Part shown: piece by piece, positions 1 to 7,813 of the stretch
Layout: each line of letters begins with the position of its first letter
Position numbering within the stretch: position 1 is the first letter of the stretch
Origin: Allobrachymonas sp.
Lineage (GTDB): Bacteria > Pseudomonadota > Gammaproteobacteria > Burkholderiales > Burkholderiaceae
DNA: 41,315 bases
Direction: 5' to 3'
Assembly (NCBI GenBank): GCA_030529305.1
Contig: JAUMXD010000002.1
Location: 1-41,315, forward strand
Position numbers and translations under genes: made by a program
Notes under the pieces: model-generated
What the model was told of the DNA's origin: nothing
Databases searched by the model: none
What the model saw: the letters and a program-made list of their open reading frames with translations, nothing else

Positions 1-797
1 TGGGCGAAGACGTTGAAAACATCATCAGCAAGCTGCTGCAAAGCTGCGATTACGACGCCGAAAAGGCCCAGCGCGGCATCATCTACATTGACGAAATCGA
101 CAAAATTGCCCGCAAGTCAGAAAACCCTTCCATCACGCGCGATGTGTCGGGTGAAGGCGTACAGCAAGCGCTGCTCAAACTCATTGAGGGAACCAAGGCC
201 AGCATTCCGCCCCAGGGCGGGCGCAAGCACCCGAATCAAGACTTTTTGCAGATCGACACCAGCAATATGCTCTTTATTTGCGGCGGCGCGTTTGATGGGC
301 TGGAAAAAGTCATCGAACGCCGCACCAGCGGTTCGGGTATGGGCTTTGGCGCAGAAGTGCGCAGCAAAAAAGAGCTGTCGCTGAGTGAAGTCTTCCAGCA
401 CATCGAACCGCAAGACTTGATCAAATTTGGCTTGATTCCTGAACTGATCGGGCGCATGCCCGTGATCACGGCGTTGGCCGAACTGGATGAGGCTGCGCTG
501 GTCAAGATTTTGACCGAGCCGAAAAACGCCTTGGTCAAGCAGTATCAAAAGCTGTTTGATATGGAAGGCGTGCAGCTCGAAATCAAGCCTAAGGCGCTGC
601 AAGCCGTAGCCAAAAAAGCGCTGGAGCGCAAAACGGGTGCCCGTGGCCTGCGTTCGATCATGGAGCGCATGCTGCTGGACACGATGTTTGAGCTGCCCGC
701 CATGCGCAACGTCGAGAAAGTGGTGGTAGACGAATCCACAGTCGAGGAAGACAAGCCACCGATGCTGGTGTACCGTTCCCAGGAAAAACAGGCCTAA
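1..797 (+). CDS. clpX: ATP-dependent Clp protease ATP-binding subunit ClpX (3' part)
   Basis: ClpX is the AAA+ unfoldase that recognises tagged substrates, unfolds them and feeds them to ClpP in the cytosol. The frame is open from the first base, so the zinc-binding domain and Walker A lie upstream of the window; about 264 of some 420 residues are present. Visible are Walker B ([10 protein letters not shown]), the RKH pore loop (GGRKHP), the sensor region ([11 protein letters not shown]) and sensor 2 (GARGLRS). The ClpP-docking tripeptide, IGF in E. coli, reads MGF here (SGMGFGAEV), a conservative change that keeps the key Gly-Phe. A strong terminator follows the stop codon, so lon is probably not co-transcribed. 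The adaptor SspB is encoded about 13 kb away in this window. Identification is very secure. Confidence 0.97.
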   Translation, partial: GEDVENIISKLLQSCDYDAEKAQRGIIYIDEIDKIARKSENPSITRDVSGEGVQQALLKLIEGTKASIPPQGGRKHPNQDFLQIDTSNMLFICGGAFDGLEKVIERRTSGSGMGFGAEVRSKKELSLSEVFQHIEPQDLIKFGLIPELIGRMPVITALAELDEAALVKILTEPKNALVKQYQKLFDMEGVQLEIKPKALQAVAKKALERKTGARGLRSIMERMLLDTMFELPAMRNVEKVVVDESTVEEDKPPMLVYRSQEKQA

Positions 798-810
798 AAG
801 GTAAGAAAAG

Positions 811-834
811 CGCGGCGTCATCGCCGCGTTTTTC
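811..834 (+). terminator. Intrinsic terminator of clpX
   Basis: Perfect 7-bp GC stem CGCGGCG / CGCCGCG (811-817 and 822-828) with a 4-nt loop and a run of five T, 13 nt after the clpX stop codon. Confidence 0.9.
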
Positions 835-1131
835 GTTTGTTTGAGCGCAGCGAGAAGCAAGAGCATAAAAGAGAGATCTCTAGGTGTTTTAGGTATGCGG
901 CTTGGTCTGGAATAGCGGTTTGGGCATGCTCCGACCCCGACAGCAGGCCTTAAAACTAAGAAGCCGTGCACAAATCGTGCATAAATACCACGCCATCAGA
1001 CCGTATCAGCTCATTGAAATATCGAGTACGCCCCCAACATGCTGAGACAATGAAACGCAAATAAGCGAGCGAAAGGCTCTGCCATCCATTAGAGCGATTG
1101 AGAGCAAAAGCCCGTTTTTCTGGAAAAAGAT
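835..1131. other. clpX-lon intergenic region
   Basis: About 300 bp without a credible gene; ORFs crossing it are antisense shadows of clpX or lon. It should hold the lon promoter, and the only candidate seen is the heat-shock-like site at 1013-1039. Confidence 0.6.
1013..1039 (+). promoter_or_regulatory. Possible sigma-32 (heat-shock) promoter of lon
   Basis: ATTGAAA at 1013-1019 resembles the sigma-32 -35 element CTTGAAA. CCCCAACA at 1032-1039 matches five of eight positions of the CCCCATNT -10 element, with a 12-nt spacer. It lies about 90 bp before the lon start. Lon is a classical sigma-32 target in proteobacteria; the assignment by eye is tentative. Confidence 0.35.
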
Positions 1132-3600
1132 ATGTCTGAATTCACCCATTTCCCTGCCGAACCCGTCGATCTGCCGCTGTTGCCACTGCGCGATGTGGTG
1201 GTTTTTCCGCACATGGTCATCCCCTTGTTCGTGGGGCGCAGCAAAAGCATTCATGCCTTGGAAGCGGCCATGGAAGGCGACAAGGCCATCATGCTGGTGG
1301 CGCAAAAGTCAGCTGCGCAAGAGGAGCCCACGACTGCCGACATGCACGCCACGGGCTGCATCGCATCGATTCTGCAATTGCTCAAGCTGCCGGATAACAC
1401 CGTGAAGGTGCTGGTGGAAGGCCGCCAGCGCGCCAGCGTGCAGGCTGTGGTAGAGCAAGAAAAATACTTTTCTGCTACCGTTTTGCCACAGGCGGCTACA
1501 GATGTTTTGTCAAAGCAAGAGCAGGGCGAGCTGGAGGCGCTGCGCCGGGCGGTGATGCAATCGTTTGAGCAGTACGTCAAGCTCAACAAAAAGATTCCGT
1601 CTGAAGTGCTGCTGTCAATCGGCAATATCGAAGAGCCAGGCCGCTTGGCTGACACCATTTCGGCGCACTTGCCGCTGGAATTGGATTACAAGCAGCAAAT
1701 CCTGGACGAAGCCAATGTGCACAAGCGCCTAGAGATGCTGTTTGCCAAGCTGGAGCAAGAAGTGGATATTCTGAATGTGGACAAGCGCATTCGGGGCCGC
1801 GTCAAGCGCCAGATGGAAAAGAACCAGCGCGACTTCTACCTCAACGAGCAGGTCAAGGCCATCCAGAAAGAGCTGGGTGAGGGCGAAGACGGCGTGGAGA
1901 TTGAAGAGCTGGAAAAGAAAATCCAGCAAGCCAAGATGCCCAAAGAGGCCTTGGCCAAAGCGCAGTCCGAACTCAAAAAGCTCAAGCTCATGTCGCCCAT
2001 GTCGGCCGAAGCAGGCGTGGTGCGCAACTACATCGAAGTATTGGCTGGCCTTCCCTGGAGCAAGCGCACCAAGGTCAAAAAGAATCTGGCCGAGGCCGAA
2101 ACCGTGCTCAATGCCGATCACTACGGGCTGGAGCGCGTGAAAGACCGCATTCTGGAATATTTGGCCGTGCAACAGCGCGTGGACAAGGTCAAGGCCCCCA
2201 TCTTGTGCCTGGTGGGGCCGCCTGGCGTGGGCAAAACCTCGCTGGGGCAATCCATTGCCAAGGCCACGGGCCGCAAATACGTGCGCATGGCGCTGGGCGG
2301 CATGCGTGACGAGGCTGAAATCCGCGGCCACCGCCGCACCTACATCGGTGCCTTGCCCGGCAAGATTTTGCAGAACCTGAGCAAGGTCGGTACGCGCAAT
2401 CCGCTCTTTCTGCTGGATGAAATCGACAAGCTCGGCGCGGATTTTCGTGGCGACCCCTCCAGCGCCTTGCTGGAGGTGCTTGACCCCGAGCAGAACCACA
2501 CTTTCAGCGACCACTACGTGGAGCAAGATTTTGACTTGAGCGAAGTCATGTTCGTGGCCACGTCCAACTCCATGAACATTCCGCCGGCCTTGCTGGATCG
2601 GATGGAGGTGATTCGCCTCTCGGGCTATACCGAAGACGAAAAAATCAATATCGCCCAGCAATACCTGCTGCCCAAGCAGATCAAGAACAACGGCGTCAAA
2701 GACGGCGAATTGGAGGTAAGCGAAGCCGCCATTCGAGACATCGTGCGTTACTACACCCGCGAAGCGGGCGTGCGCTCGCTGGAGCGCGAACTGTCGAAGA
2801 TTTGCCGCAAGGTCATCAAGGCCGTGCAATTGGGGCAGGCCAAAGGCCAGCAAGTGGTAACGCCCGACAATCTGTCCGATTACCTGGGCGTGCGCCGTTA
2901 CACCTATGGCCGTGCGGAGGAGAAAAACACCGTGGGCCAGGTGGTGGGCCTGGCTTGGACGGAGGTGGGCGGCGATCTGCTCACCATCGAAGCGGCCACC
3001 ATGCCGGGCAAAGGCAATATCACGCGTACAGGTTCGCTGGGCGAGGTGATGAAAGAGTCGGTAGAAGCCGCGCGCACCGTGGTGCGCAGCCGTGCCGCCC
3101 AATTGGGCATTGCCGACGATGCTTTCGAGAAGCGCGACATCCACATCCACGTGCCCGATGGCGCCACGCCCAAAGACGGTCCCAGCGCCGGCGCGACCAT
3201 GACGACGGCGCTGGTGTCTGCGCTCACCGGCATTGCCGTGCGCGCGGACGTGGCCATGACTGGCGAGATCACCCTGCGCGGTGAGGTGACCATCATCGGT
3301 GGCTTGAAAGAAAAACTGCTGGCGGCGCTGCGCGGCGGCATCCGCAAAGTCATCATTCCGCAAGAGAACGTGAAGGATTTGCAGGAAATCCCCGAAAACG
3401 TGAAGCAGGGGCTTGAAATCATCCCCGTGCGCTGGATCGATGAGGTGCTGGCCATTGCGCTGGAAGCGCAACCGCAGCCTTTGCCCGCTTCATCAGAGGC
3501 TGCGCCTGACGAGTTTGGGGAAGTCGCCGCCTTGGCGCCAAGTGCGGCCGATAAAGCGCGCAAAACCACCCGCAGCAAGCGGCAGGCCATCAAGCATTGA
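1132..3600 (+). CDS. lon: ATP-dependent protease Lon
   Basis: Lon is a cytosolic homo-oligomeric AAA+ serine protease that degrades misfolded and regulatory proteins. At 822 residues it is of normal length. The N-terminal substrate-binding LAN domain covers roughly residues 12-200, then a coiled-coil helical region. The AAA+ module has Walker A GPPGVGKTS near 362 and Walker B FLLDEIDKL. The C-terminal protease domain carries catalytic Ser685 (KDGPSAG) and Lys728 (GGLKEK), with the 43-residue spacing seen in E. coli (S679/K722). The start at 1132 gives the usual beginning (EFTHFPAEPVDLPLLPLRDVVVFP), preceded by GGAAAAAG. The C-terminal tail after about residue 790 is low-complexity and basic. 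The clpX-lon order is common in proteobacteria. Confidence 0.98.
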   Translation: MSEFTHFPAEPVDLPLLPLRDVVVFPHMVIPLFVGRSKSIHALEAAMEGDKAIMLVAQKSAAQEEPTTADMHATGCIASILQLLKLPDNTVKVLVEGRQRASVQAVVEQEKYFSATVLPQAATDVLSKQEQGELEALRRAVMQSFEQYVKLNKKIPSEVLLSIGNIEEPGRLADTISAHLPLELDYKQQILDEANVHKRLEMLFAKLEQEVDILNVDKRIRGRVKRQMEKNQRDFYLNEQVKAIQKELGEGEDGVEIEELEKKIQQAKMPKEALAKAQSELKKLKLMSPMSAEAGVVRNYIEVLAGLPWSKRTKVKKNLAEAETVLNADHYGLERVKDRILEYLAVQQRVDKVKAPILCLVGPPGVGKTSLGQSIAKATGRKYVRMALGGMRDEAEIRGHRRTYIGALPGKILQNLSKVGTRNPLFLLDEIDKLGADFRGDPSSALLEVLDPEQNHTFSDHYVEQDFDLSEVMFVATSNSMNIPPALLDRMEVIRLSGYTEDEKINIAQQYLLPKQIKNNGVKDGELEVSEAAIRDIVRYYTREAGVRSLERELSKICRKVIKAVQLGQAKGQQVVTPDNLSDYLGVRRYTYGRAEEKNTVGQVVGLAWTEVGGDLLTIEAATMPGKGNITRTGSLGEVMKESVEAARTVVRSRAAQLGIADDAFEKRDIHIHVPDGATPKDGPSAGATMTTALVSALTGIAVRADVAMTGEITLRGEVTIIGGLKEKLLAALRGGIRKVIIPQENVKDLQEIPENVKQGLEIIPVRWIDEVLAIALEAQPQPLPASSEAAPDEFGEVAALAPSAADKARKTTRSKRQAIKH

Positions 3601-3694
3601 AGGCGCTCCGGGTTCAGCACGCATGTTGTGAAGACTGAACGCCACATCGAATGCTGCTGGGCAAACCTTGCTCATGAAGAGCGAGCAAGCCCGG

Positions 3695-3723
3695 AGACAG
3701 ACGAGGAAAATTGAAGCTATAAT
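3695..3723 (+). promoter_or_regulatory. Promoter of the tRNA-Gly/tRNA-Cys unit
   Basis: Consensus -10 TATAAT at 3718-3723, preceded at about 18 bp by a weak -35 (GAGACA). The predicted start is just before the tRNA-Gly gene at 3737. Confidence 0.65.
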
Positions 3724-3736
3724 GCCGAGCTTCAAC

Positions 3737-3812
3737 GCGGGAATAGCTCAGTTGGTAGAGCGCAACCTTGCCAAGGTTGAGGTCGCGAGTTCGAGACTCG
3801 TTTCCCGCTCCA
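3737..3812 (+). tRNA. tRNA-Gly (anticodon GCC)
   Basis: A 76-nt cloverleaf: acceptor arms GCGGGAA / TTCCCGC, D-arm GCTCAGTTGGTAGAGC, anticodon stem CAACC / GGTTG around TTGCCAA (anticodon GCC), T-arm GCGAGTTCGAGACTCG, and an encoded CCA at 3810-3812. It reads GGY glycine codons. Confidence 0.96.
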
Positions 3813-3865
3813 GCTTCTCAAAAAGCGCCGCTGGCAAAGGAAGTGGCGCTTCTCTCCGAACTCAA

Positions 3866-3939
3866 GGCGCGGTAGCAAAGCGGTTATGCACCGGATTGCA
3901 AATCCGAGTAGGTCGGTTCGACTCCGGCCCGCGCCTCCA
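3866..3939 (+). tRNA. tRNA-Cys (anticodon GCA)
   Basis: A 74-nt cloverleaf: acceptor arms GGCGCGG / CCGCGCC, anticodon stem CGGAT / ATCCG around anticodon GCA, T-loop GGTTCGACTCC, encoded CCA at 3937-3939. It lies 53 bp after tRNA-Gly and is probably co-transcribed with it. Confidence 0.95.
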
Positions 3940-3983
3940 AACAGCTTCCTTTCTTTCAGCGCAACTGCGCTGCTGCAATCGCC

Positions 3984-4014
3984 AAAGGCTTCCAGATTTC
4001 TGGAGGCCTTTTTT
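3984..4014 (+). terminator. Terminator of the tRNA unit
   Basis: Hairpin AAGGC-TTCCAG / CTGGA-GGCCTT with a T6 tail, 45 nt downstream of tRNA-Cys. Confidence 0.85.
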
Positions 4015-4374
4015 CTTGGCCAAACCCGATGAATCATCATGGCGTGGCAACTCGTCTGGATGGTGTTCAAAGCAGTACGCGGCCCAGCTCACGGTGCCCG
4101 GCATTGGGCAGCTCTTGCGTCCCGGCCAACTTCTTTTGGGCTGGGTAGCTGCAAGCTGCACTTGTGCCCCAGAAAGAGGCGGCTCCAAGCAAGCAAACGC
4201 ATTCCCTGCTTGCGCTGCACAAACTTTCAAAGCCCAGGCTCTTTTTTGAAAAAACCTTTCTGGCTCTTTAATAGGCGGCAGGGCTGGCGAACGGTTTGTT
4301 TTTCATCGCTTGGCTACCGCCAGGGCAGCTTGAAAAAATAAAGCTTTGATGGCTCAGATTTTTTTTGCCTGATA
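4015..4374. other. Intergenic region before the metal-regulated operon
   Basis: About 360 bp with no convincing gene. Short ORFs here lack ribosome sites and overlap tRNA sequence. The base composition drifts to AT-rich toward the operon promoter at 4375. Confidence 0.6.
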
Positions 4375-4395
4375 TATAATTTAGGATTACCTAAA
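4375..4395 (+). promoter_or_regulatory. Promoter -10 and DtxR/MntR-type operator of the Mn/Fe transport operon
   Basis: TATAAT at 4375-4380 abuts a perfect inverted repeat, TTTAGG-ATTA-CCTAAA (4380-4395), lying 15 bp before the start of the DtxR-family regulator gene. The TTAGG...CCTAA layout resembles the half-sites of DtxR-type operators. Position over the transcription start fits metal-dependent autorepression. No good -35 hexamer is visible. Confidence 0.6.
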
Positions 4396-4410
4396 AATAA
4401 ATTCAGATAG

Positions 4411-5085
4411 ATGCCAACAAAAGAAGACTATCTCAAGATCATCTATGAAGAAGGTGGGCTGGAGAACATCGTTCCGAACAAGGTGATTGCCGAAAAGCTC
4501 GGCATTGCACCGGCATCCGTGTCTGAAATGCTGGTCAAGTTGGGCGGGCAAGGGTTGATCGACTACCAAGCCTACAAAGGCTCGCGCCTGACACCTGAAG
4601 GGCTGGCAATGTGCATGGATGTGGTGCGCAGCCATCGCTTGTGGGAGGTGTTCTTGATTCGCCATCTAGGTTACAGCTGGCGCGAATCACACGAAGACGC
4701 GCATCTGCTTGAACACGCAGCATCGCCCCGAATGCTGGAGCGCCTGGACGCTTTTTTGAACTATCCGCAAACCTGCCCGCACGGCTCACCGATTCCGCGC
4801 GAAGGCGAGGCTTTGCGCCAAGCGCGCTTGCAGCGTTTGTCTGACCTGGCCGTAGGCGACCACGCCATTGTTCGGCGGGTGGTGGAGGATGGCGCGCTGC
4901 TTGATTACCTGGAGCGCAATGGGGTAGAGATGCACCAGGCCATCCAGGTGTTGGCCGTTGAGGATTACGAAGGCCCCATCAGCTTTGCGCAGGGTGATCG
5001 AACGATCAGCATCAGCTACAAGGCGGCCACGCAGATTTTTGTAGAGCGCCAGGACGGCGCAAATTTGAAGAAAAGGAAATCATGA
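4411..5085 (+). CDS. mntR: DtxR/MntR-family metal-dependent transcriptional repressor
   Basis: A metal-responsive repressor expected to bind DNA when loaded with Mn(II) or Fe(II) and shut off the downstream importer. At 224 residues it is of the long (DtxR/IdeR/TroR-like) form. It has an N-terminal winged helix (TKEDYLKIIYEEGG, VIAEKLGIAPASVSEMLVKL), the metal-binding and dimerisation helices with the HRLWEVFL and SWRESHEDAHLLEH motifs, and a C-terminal FeoA/SH3-like domain from about 145. It is the first gene of the operon and its stop overlaps the lipoprotein gene by ATGA. A palindrome 15 bp upstream suits autoregulation. The ribosome site is weak. Mn versus Fe specificity cannot be decided by eye. 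Confidence 0.85.
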   Translation: MPTKEDYLKIIYEEGGLENIVPNKVIAEKLGIAPASVSEMLVKLGGQGLIDYQAYKGSRLTPEGLAMCMDVVRSHRLWEVFLIRHLGYSWRESHEDAHLLEHAASPRMLERLDAFLNYPQTCPHGSPIPREGEALRQARLQRLSDLAVGDHAIVRRVVEDGALLDYLERNGVEMHQAIQVLAVEDYEGPISFAQGDRTISISYKAATQIFVERQDGANLKKRKS

Positions 5086-6080
5086 TGAATGTCACTTCAC
5101 TTACACACCGGTTTTCAAGCCCCGCAAAGAAAGGGCTGCTGCCGTGGCTAGCGGCACTTGCGCTTTCGCTGAGTGCTTGTACGAAGCAAGCGCCGCAGGC
5201 TCCGCAAGCGCAGGCGCCGGCCAGCGAAGCGGCTGTTGTCAAAAAGCTCCATGTCGTTGCCACCACCACCATGATGCAAGACCTGGCGGCAGCCATTGGC
5301 GGCGATCGGGTACAGGCCAGCGCCCTGATGGGCCCCGGCATTGATCCGCACCTGTACCAGGCCAGTGCGGGCGATGTGAAAAAAATGCAAGAGGCCGATG
5401 TGGTGGCCTATCACGGCCTGCACCTCGAGGGCAAGATGGACCAGGTGTTTGATTCCTTGTCCAAACAGGGGCGACATGTCATTCACCTGGAAAAAGGTTT
5501 GGATAAAGCCAAGTTGCTGGCCGATGAAGATAACCCCCAACTGCACGACCCGCACATCTGGTTTGATGTGGCGCTTTGGAAAGATGCCGCCCAGCACACG
5601 GCTGACCGACTCAGCAGCATCGATTCCGCGCATGCCGCAACGTATTCGGCCAACCTGAAAGACTATCTGCTCAAACTCGACGAGCTGGATCAGTACATGA
5701 AAAAGCGCGTGCAAGAAGTGCCCGAAGGCCAAAGGGTGCTGGTTACGGCGCACGATGCCTTCCGCTACTTTGGCCGCGCTTACGGCTTCAAGGTGATGGG
5801 CTTGCAGGGCATCAGCACCGAAGCAGAGGCTGGTACGGCTGATGTGAGCGAGCTGGCCAACTTCATCGCCAAGAACCGCATCAAGGCGATTTTTGTGGAA
5901 TCGTCCGTGCCGCACAAAAACGTCGAGGCTTTGCAGGCTGCCGTCAAAGCCAAAGGCTTTGAAGTGACTATTGGCGGGGAGCTGTATTCGGACGCTTTGG
6001 GCGATGCCGCTTCGGGCCACGAAACGTATCTGAAGACCCTCAAAGCCAATATCGATACCATCGTGGATGCTTTGAAATAA
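5082..6080 (+). CDS. Metal ABC transporter substrate-binding lipoprotein (TroA/MntA/YfeA type)
   Basis: Periplasmic, membrane-anchored cluster A-I binding protein that captures Mn, Fe or Zn for the ABC importer. 332 residues. The N-terminus has a lipoprotein signal with lipobox LSAC (lipid Cys33), then a Pro/Gln/Ala-rich linker. Likely metal ligands are His90 (GIDPHLY) and His158 (HDPHIW), plus a Glu in FVESS and an Asp in LYSDALG; HAYDxFRYF-like sequence (HDAFRYFGRAYG) is also present. The long His-rich loop of ZnuA is absent, which argues for Mn/Fe rather than Zn. The start overlaps the regulator stop (ATGA), with AGAAAAGGAAA as ribosome site. Confidence 0.9.
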   Translation: MMNVTSLTHRFSSPAKKGLLPWLAALALSLSACTKQAPQAPQAQAPASEAAVVKKLHVVATTTMMQDLAAAIGGDRVQASALMGPGIDPHLYQASAGDVKKMQEADVVAYHGLHLEGKMDQVFDSLSKQGRHVIHLEKGLDKAKLLADEDNPQLHDPHIWFDVALWKDAAQHTADRLSSIDSAHAATYSANLKDYLLKLDELDQYMKKRVQEVPEGQRVLVTAHDAFRYFGRAYGFKVMGLQGISTEAEAGTADVSELANFIAKNRIKAIFVESSVPHKNVEALQAAVKAKGFEVTIGGELYSDALGDAASGHETYLKTLKANIDTIVDALK

Positions 6081-6097
6081 AAGGAAGCAGGAGCGAG

Positions 6098-6874
6098 ATG
6101 GGCACCAGCATGAGCAGCAATGCCAACGAATACGCGCTTGAGGTGCACGACCTGACCGTGGCCTACGACCTCAAGCCGGTGTTGTGGGATGTTGATTTGC
6201 GCATTCCCAAAGGCAGGCTGGTGGCCATCGTCGGCCCCAATGGGGCGGGTAAAACCACGCTCTTGAAAGCCATGCTGGGCCTGATTCAACCCGTATCGGG
6301 CGCGGTGCGCTTTCAGGGGCAGGACCAAGGTTTTCCCAAAAACCGGGTGGCCTATGTGCCGCAAAGCGAGAGTGTGGATTGGGACTTTCCCGCCACTGCG
6401 CTGGACGTGGTGATGATGGGCCGCTACGGGCACCTGGGCTGGTTCAAGCGGCCGGGGCGCGCAGAAGCTGCCCTGGCGCTGGATGCCTTGCAGCAGGTGG
6501 GCATGGGCGATTACGCCCAACGGCAAATCAGCCAGCTATCGGGCGGGCAGCAGCAGCGCGTGTTTCTGGCGCGGGCGCTGGTGCAACAGGCCGATATCTA
6601 TTTCATGGACGAACCCTTCAAAGGGGTGGATGCCCAAACCGAAAAAACCATCGTGGGCTTGCTCAAAGACCTGCGGGCGCAGGGCAAAACCCTCATCGTT
6701 GTGCACCATGATTTGCAAACGGTGGCTGAGTATTTCGATTGGGCGACGCTCATCAATCTGCGCATCGTGGCCAACGGGCCGGTGCAAGAGGTCTTCAACG
6801 AACAGAACATCAGCGCGCTTTATGGCGGGCAGCCCATGCAGCTGAAAGGGGCCGTGTCGAAGGAGTGCGCCTGA
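6098..6874 (+). CDS. Metal ABC transporter ATP-binding protein (TroB/MntB/YfeB type)
   Basis: Cytosolic ATPase that powers Mn/Fe import through the two downstream permeases. 258 residues with Walker A GPNGAGKTT, Q-loop (YVPQSESVDWDFP, typical of manganese/iron-type ATPases), signature LSGGQQQRV, Walker B IYFMDEPF and H-loop VVHHD. It begins 17 nt after the lipoprotein gene with GCAGGAG as ribosome site; an internal ATG at 6110 is a second possible start. The stop overlaps the next gene by one base (TGATG), so translational coupling is likely. Confidence 0.93.
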   Translation: MGTSMSSNANEYALEVHDLTVAYDLKPVLWDVDLRIPKGRLVAIVGPNGAGKTTLLKAMLGLIQPVSGAVRFQGQDQGFPKNRVAYVPQSESVDWDFPATALDVVMMGRYGHLGWFKRPGRAEAALALDALQQVGMGDYAQRQISQLSGGQQQRVFLARALVQQADIYFMDEPFKGVDAQTEKTIVGLLKDLRAQGKTLIVVHHDLQTVAEYFDWATLINLRIVANGPVQEVFNEQNISALYGGQPMQLKGAVSKECA

Positions 6875-7812
6875 TGGCCGATTGGATGCCTGCCTGGCAA
6901 GCCCTGTTGCAGGACTACACCTTTCAAACCGTGGCGCTGGGCGCGGCTTTGCTGGGCGCTATCAGCGGTGTGCTGGGCAGCTTTGCCGTGCTGCGCAAGC
7001 AAAGCTTGTTGGGTGATGGAGTGTCGCACGCGGCCTTGCCGGGCGTGGTGCTGGCTTTTTTGCTCAGCGGCAGCAAAAAGACCGAGGTGCTGCTGCTGGG
7101 CGCCTTGATCGGCGGCTTGCTGGCCACTTTTTTCATGCTCAAGATCGTGCAGCATTCGCGCATCCGTTTTGATGGTGCGCTGGCGCTGGTGATGTCGGTT
7201 TTTTTCGGGCTGGGGCTGGTGCTGCTCACCTATTCGCAAAAGCTGCCCAATGCCAACCAGGCGGGGCTCAAGCGCTTCATCTACGGGCAGGCTTCCACCC
7301 TGCTTCAGCGCGACCTGTGGCTGATGGCTGTGTGCGCGGCGGTGTTGCTTGCGGTGGTGGCCTTGCTCTGGAAAGAGTTCAAGCTCATCTCGTTTGACCC
7401 GGCCTTTGCGCAAACCCTGGGCTTTCGCCCCGGCCCCTTGGGGCTGTTGCTGTCGCTGCTGGTGGTGTTGGCCATCATCGTGGGCCTGCAAACCGTGGGC
7501 GTGGTGTTGATGAGCGCCATGCTGATTGCGCCCGCCACTGCTGCGCGGCAGTGGACGAATCGCCTGGGCCGCATGGTGATTTTGGCGGCGCTGCTGGGGG
7601 CCCTATCAGGTGTAGTGGGCACCTTGTGGAGTTCGGCCATGCCGGGCCTGCCCACCGGGCCCGCCATTGTGGTGTGTGCCACAGGGGCCACTGTATTCAG
7701 CCTTTTGTTTGCGCCAGGGCGTGGCGTGCTGCATCGCCTTTATCGCCGCATGCGGCAGCGCCAACAGGGCTGGGGCGCCGAACAAGCGGCGCAAAAAGGG
7801 CGGGGGGCTTGA
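6874..7812 (+). CDS. Metal ABC transporter permease 1 (TroC/YfeC type)
   Basis: Inner-membrane permease of the ABC-3 family. 312 residues, with about eight hydrophobic helices including the conserved segment GAISGVLGSFAVLRKQSLLGDGVSHAALPG (quoted in part: LLGDGVSHAALPG). The reading frame is open further upstream, but the start at 6874 is preferred. It has AAGGAG upstream, gives the normal N-terminus (MADWMPAW), and overlaps the ATPase stop as TGATG. The C-terminal tail is short, basic and hydrophilic. Two permease genes in tandem are typical of the Tro/Yfe subgroup. Confidence 0.92.
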   Translation: MADWMPAWQALLQDYTFQTVALGAALLGAISGVLGSFAVLRKQSLLGDGVSHAALPGVVLAFLLSGSKKTEVLLLGALIGGLLATFFMLKIVQHSRIRFDGALALVMSVFFGLGLVLLTYSQKLPNANQAGLKRFIYGQASTLLQRDLWLMAVCAAVLLAVVALLWKEFKLISFDPAFAQTLGFRPGPLGLLLSLLVVLAIIVGLQTVGVVLMSAMLIAPATAARQWTNRLGRMVILAALLGALSGVVGTLWSSAMPGLPTGPAIVVCATGATVFSLLFAPGRGVLHRLYRRMRQRQQGWGAEQAAQKGRGA

Positions 7813-7813
7813 G

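Noticed and set aside
117..971. 284-codon minus-strand frame opposite clpX
   Set aside because: Antisense shadow running through the clpX terminator, with no family resemblance.
1729..3471. 580-codon open frame on the minus strand opposite lon
   Set aside because: Histidine/arginine-rich shadow translation of a GC-rich gene; lon on the plus strand is unambiguous.
3668..4249. Plus-strand ORF of 193 codons
   Set aside because: It runs through both tRNA genes and their terminator.
6739..6873. Extended N-terminus for permease 1
   Set aside because: It lies inside the ATPase coding region; the TGATG overlap and ribosome site support 6874.
7667..7813. Extended N-terminus for permease 2
   Set aside because: It lies inside permease 1 and lacks family similarity; ATG 7814 fits.
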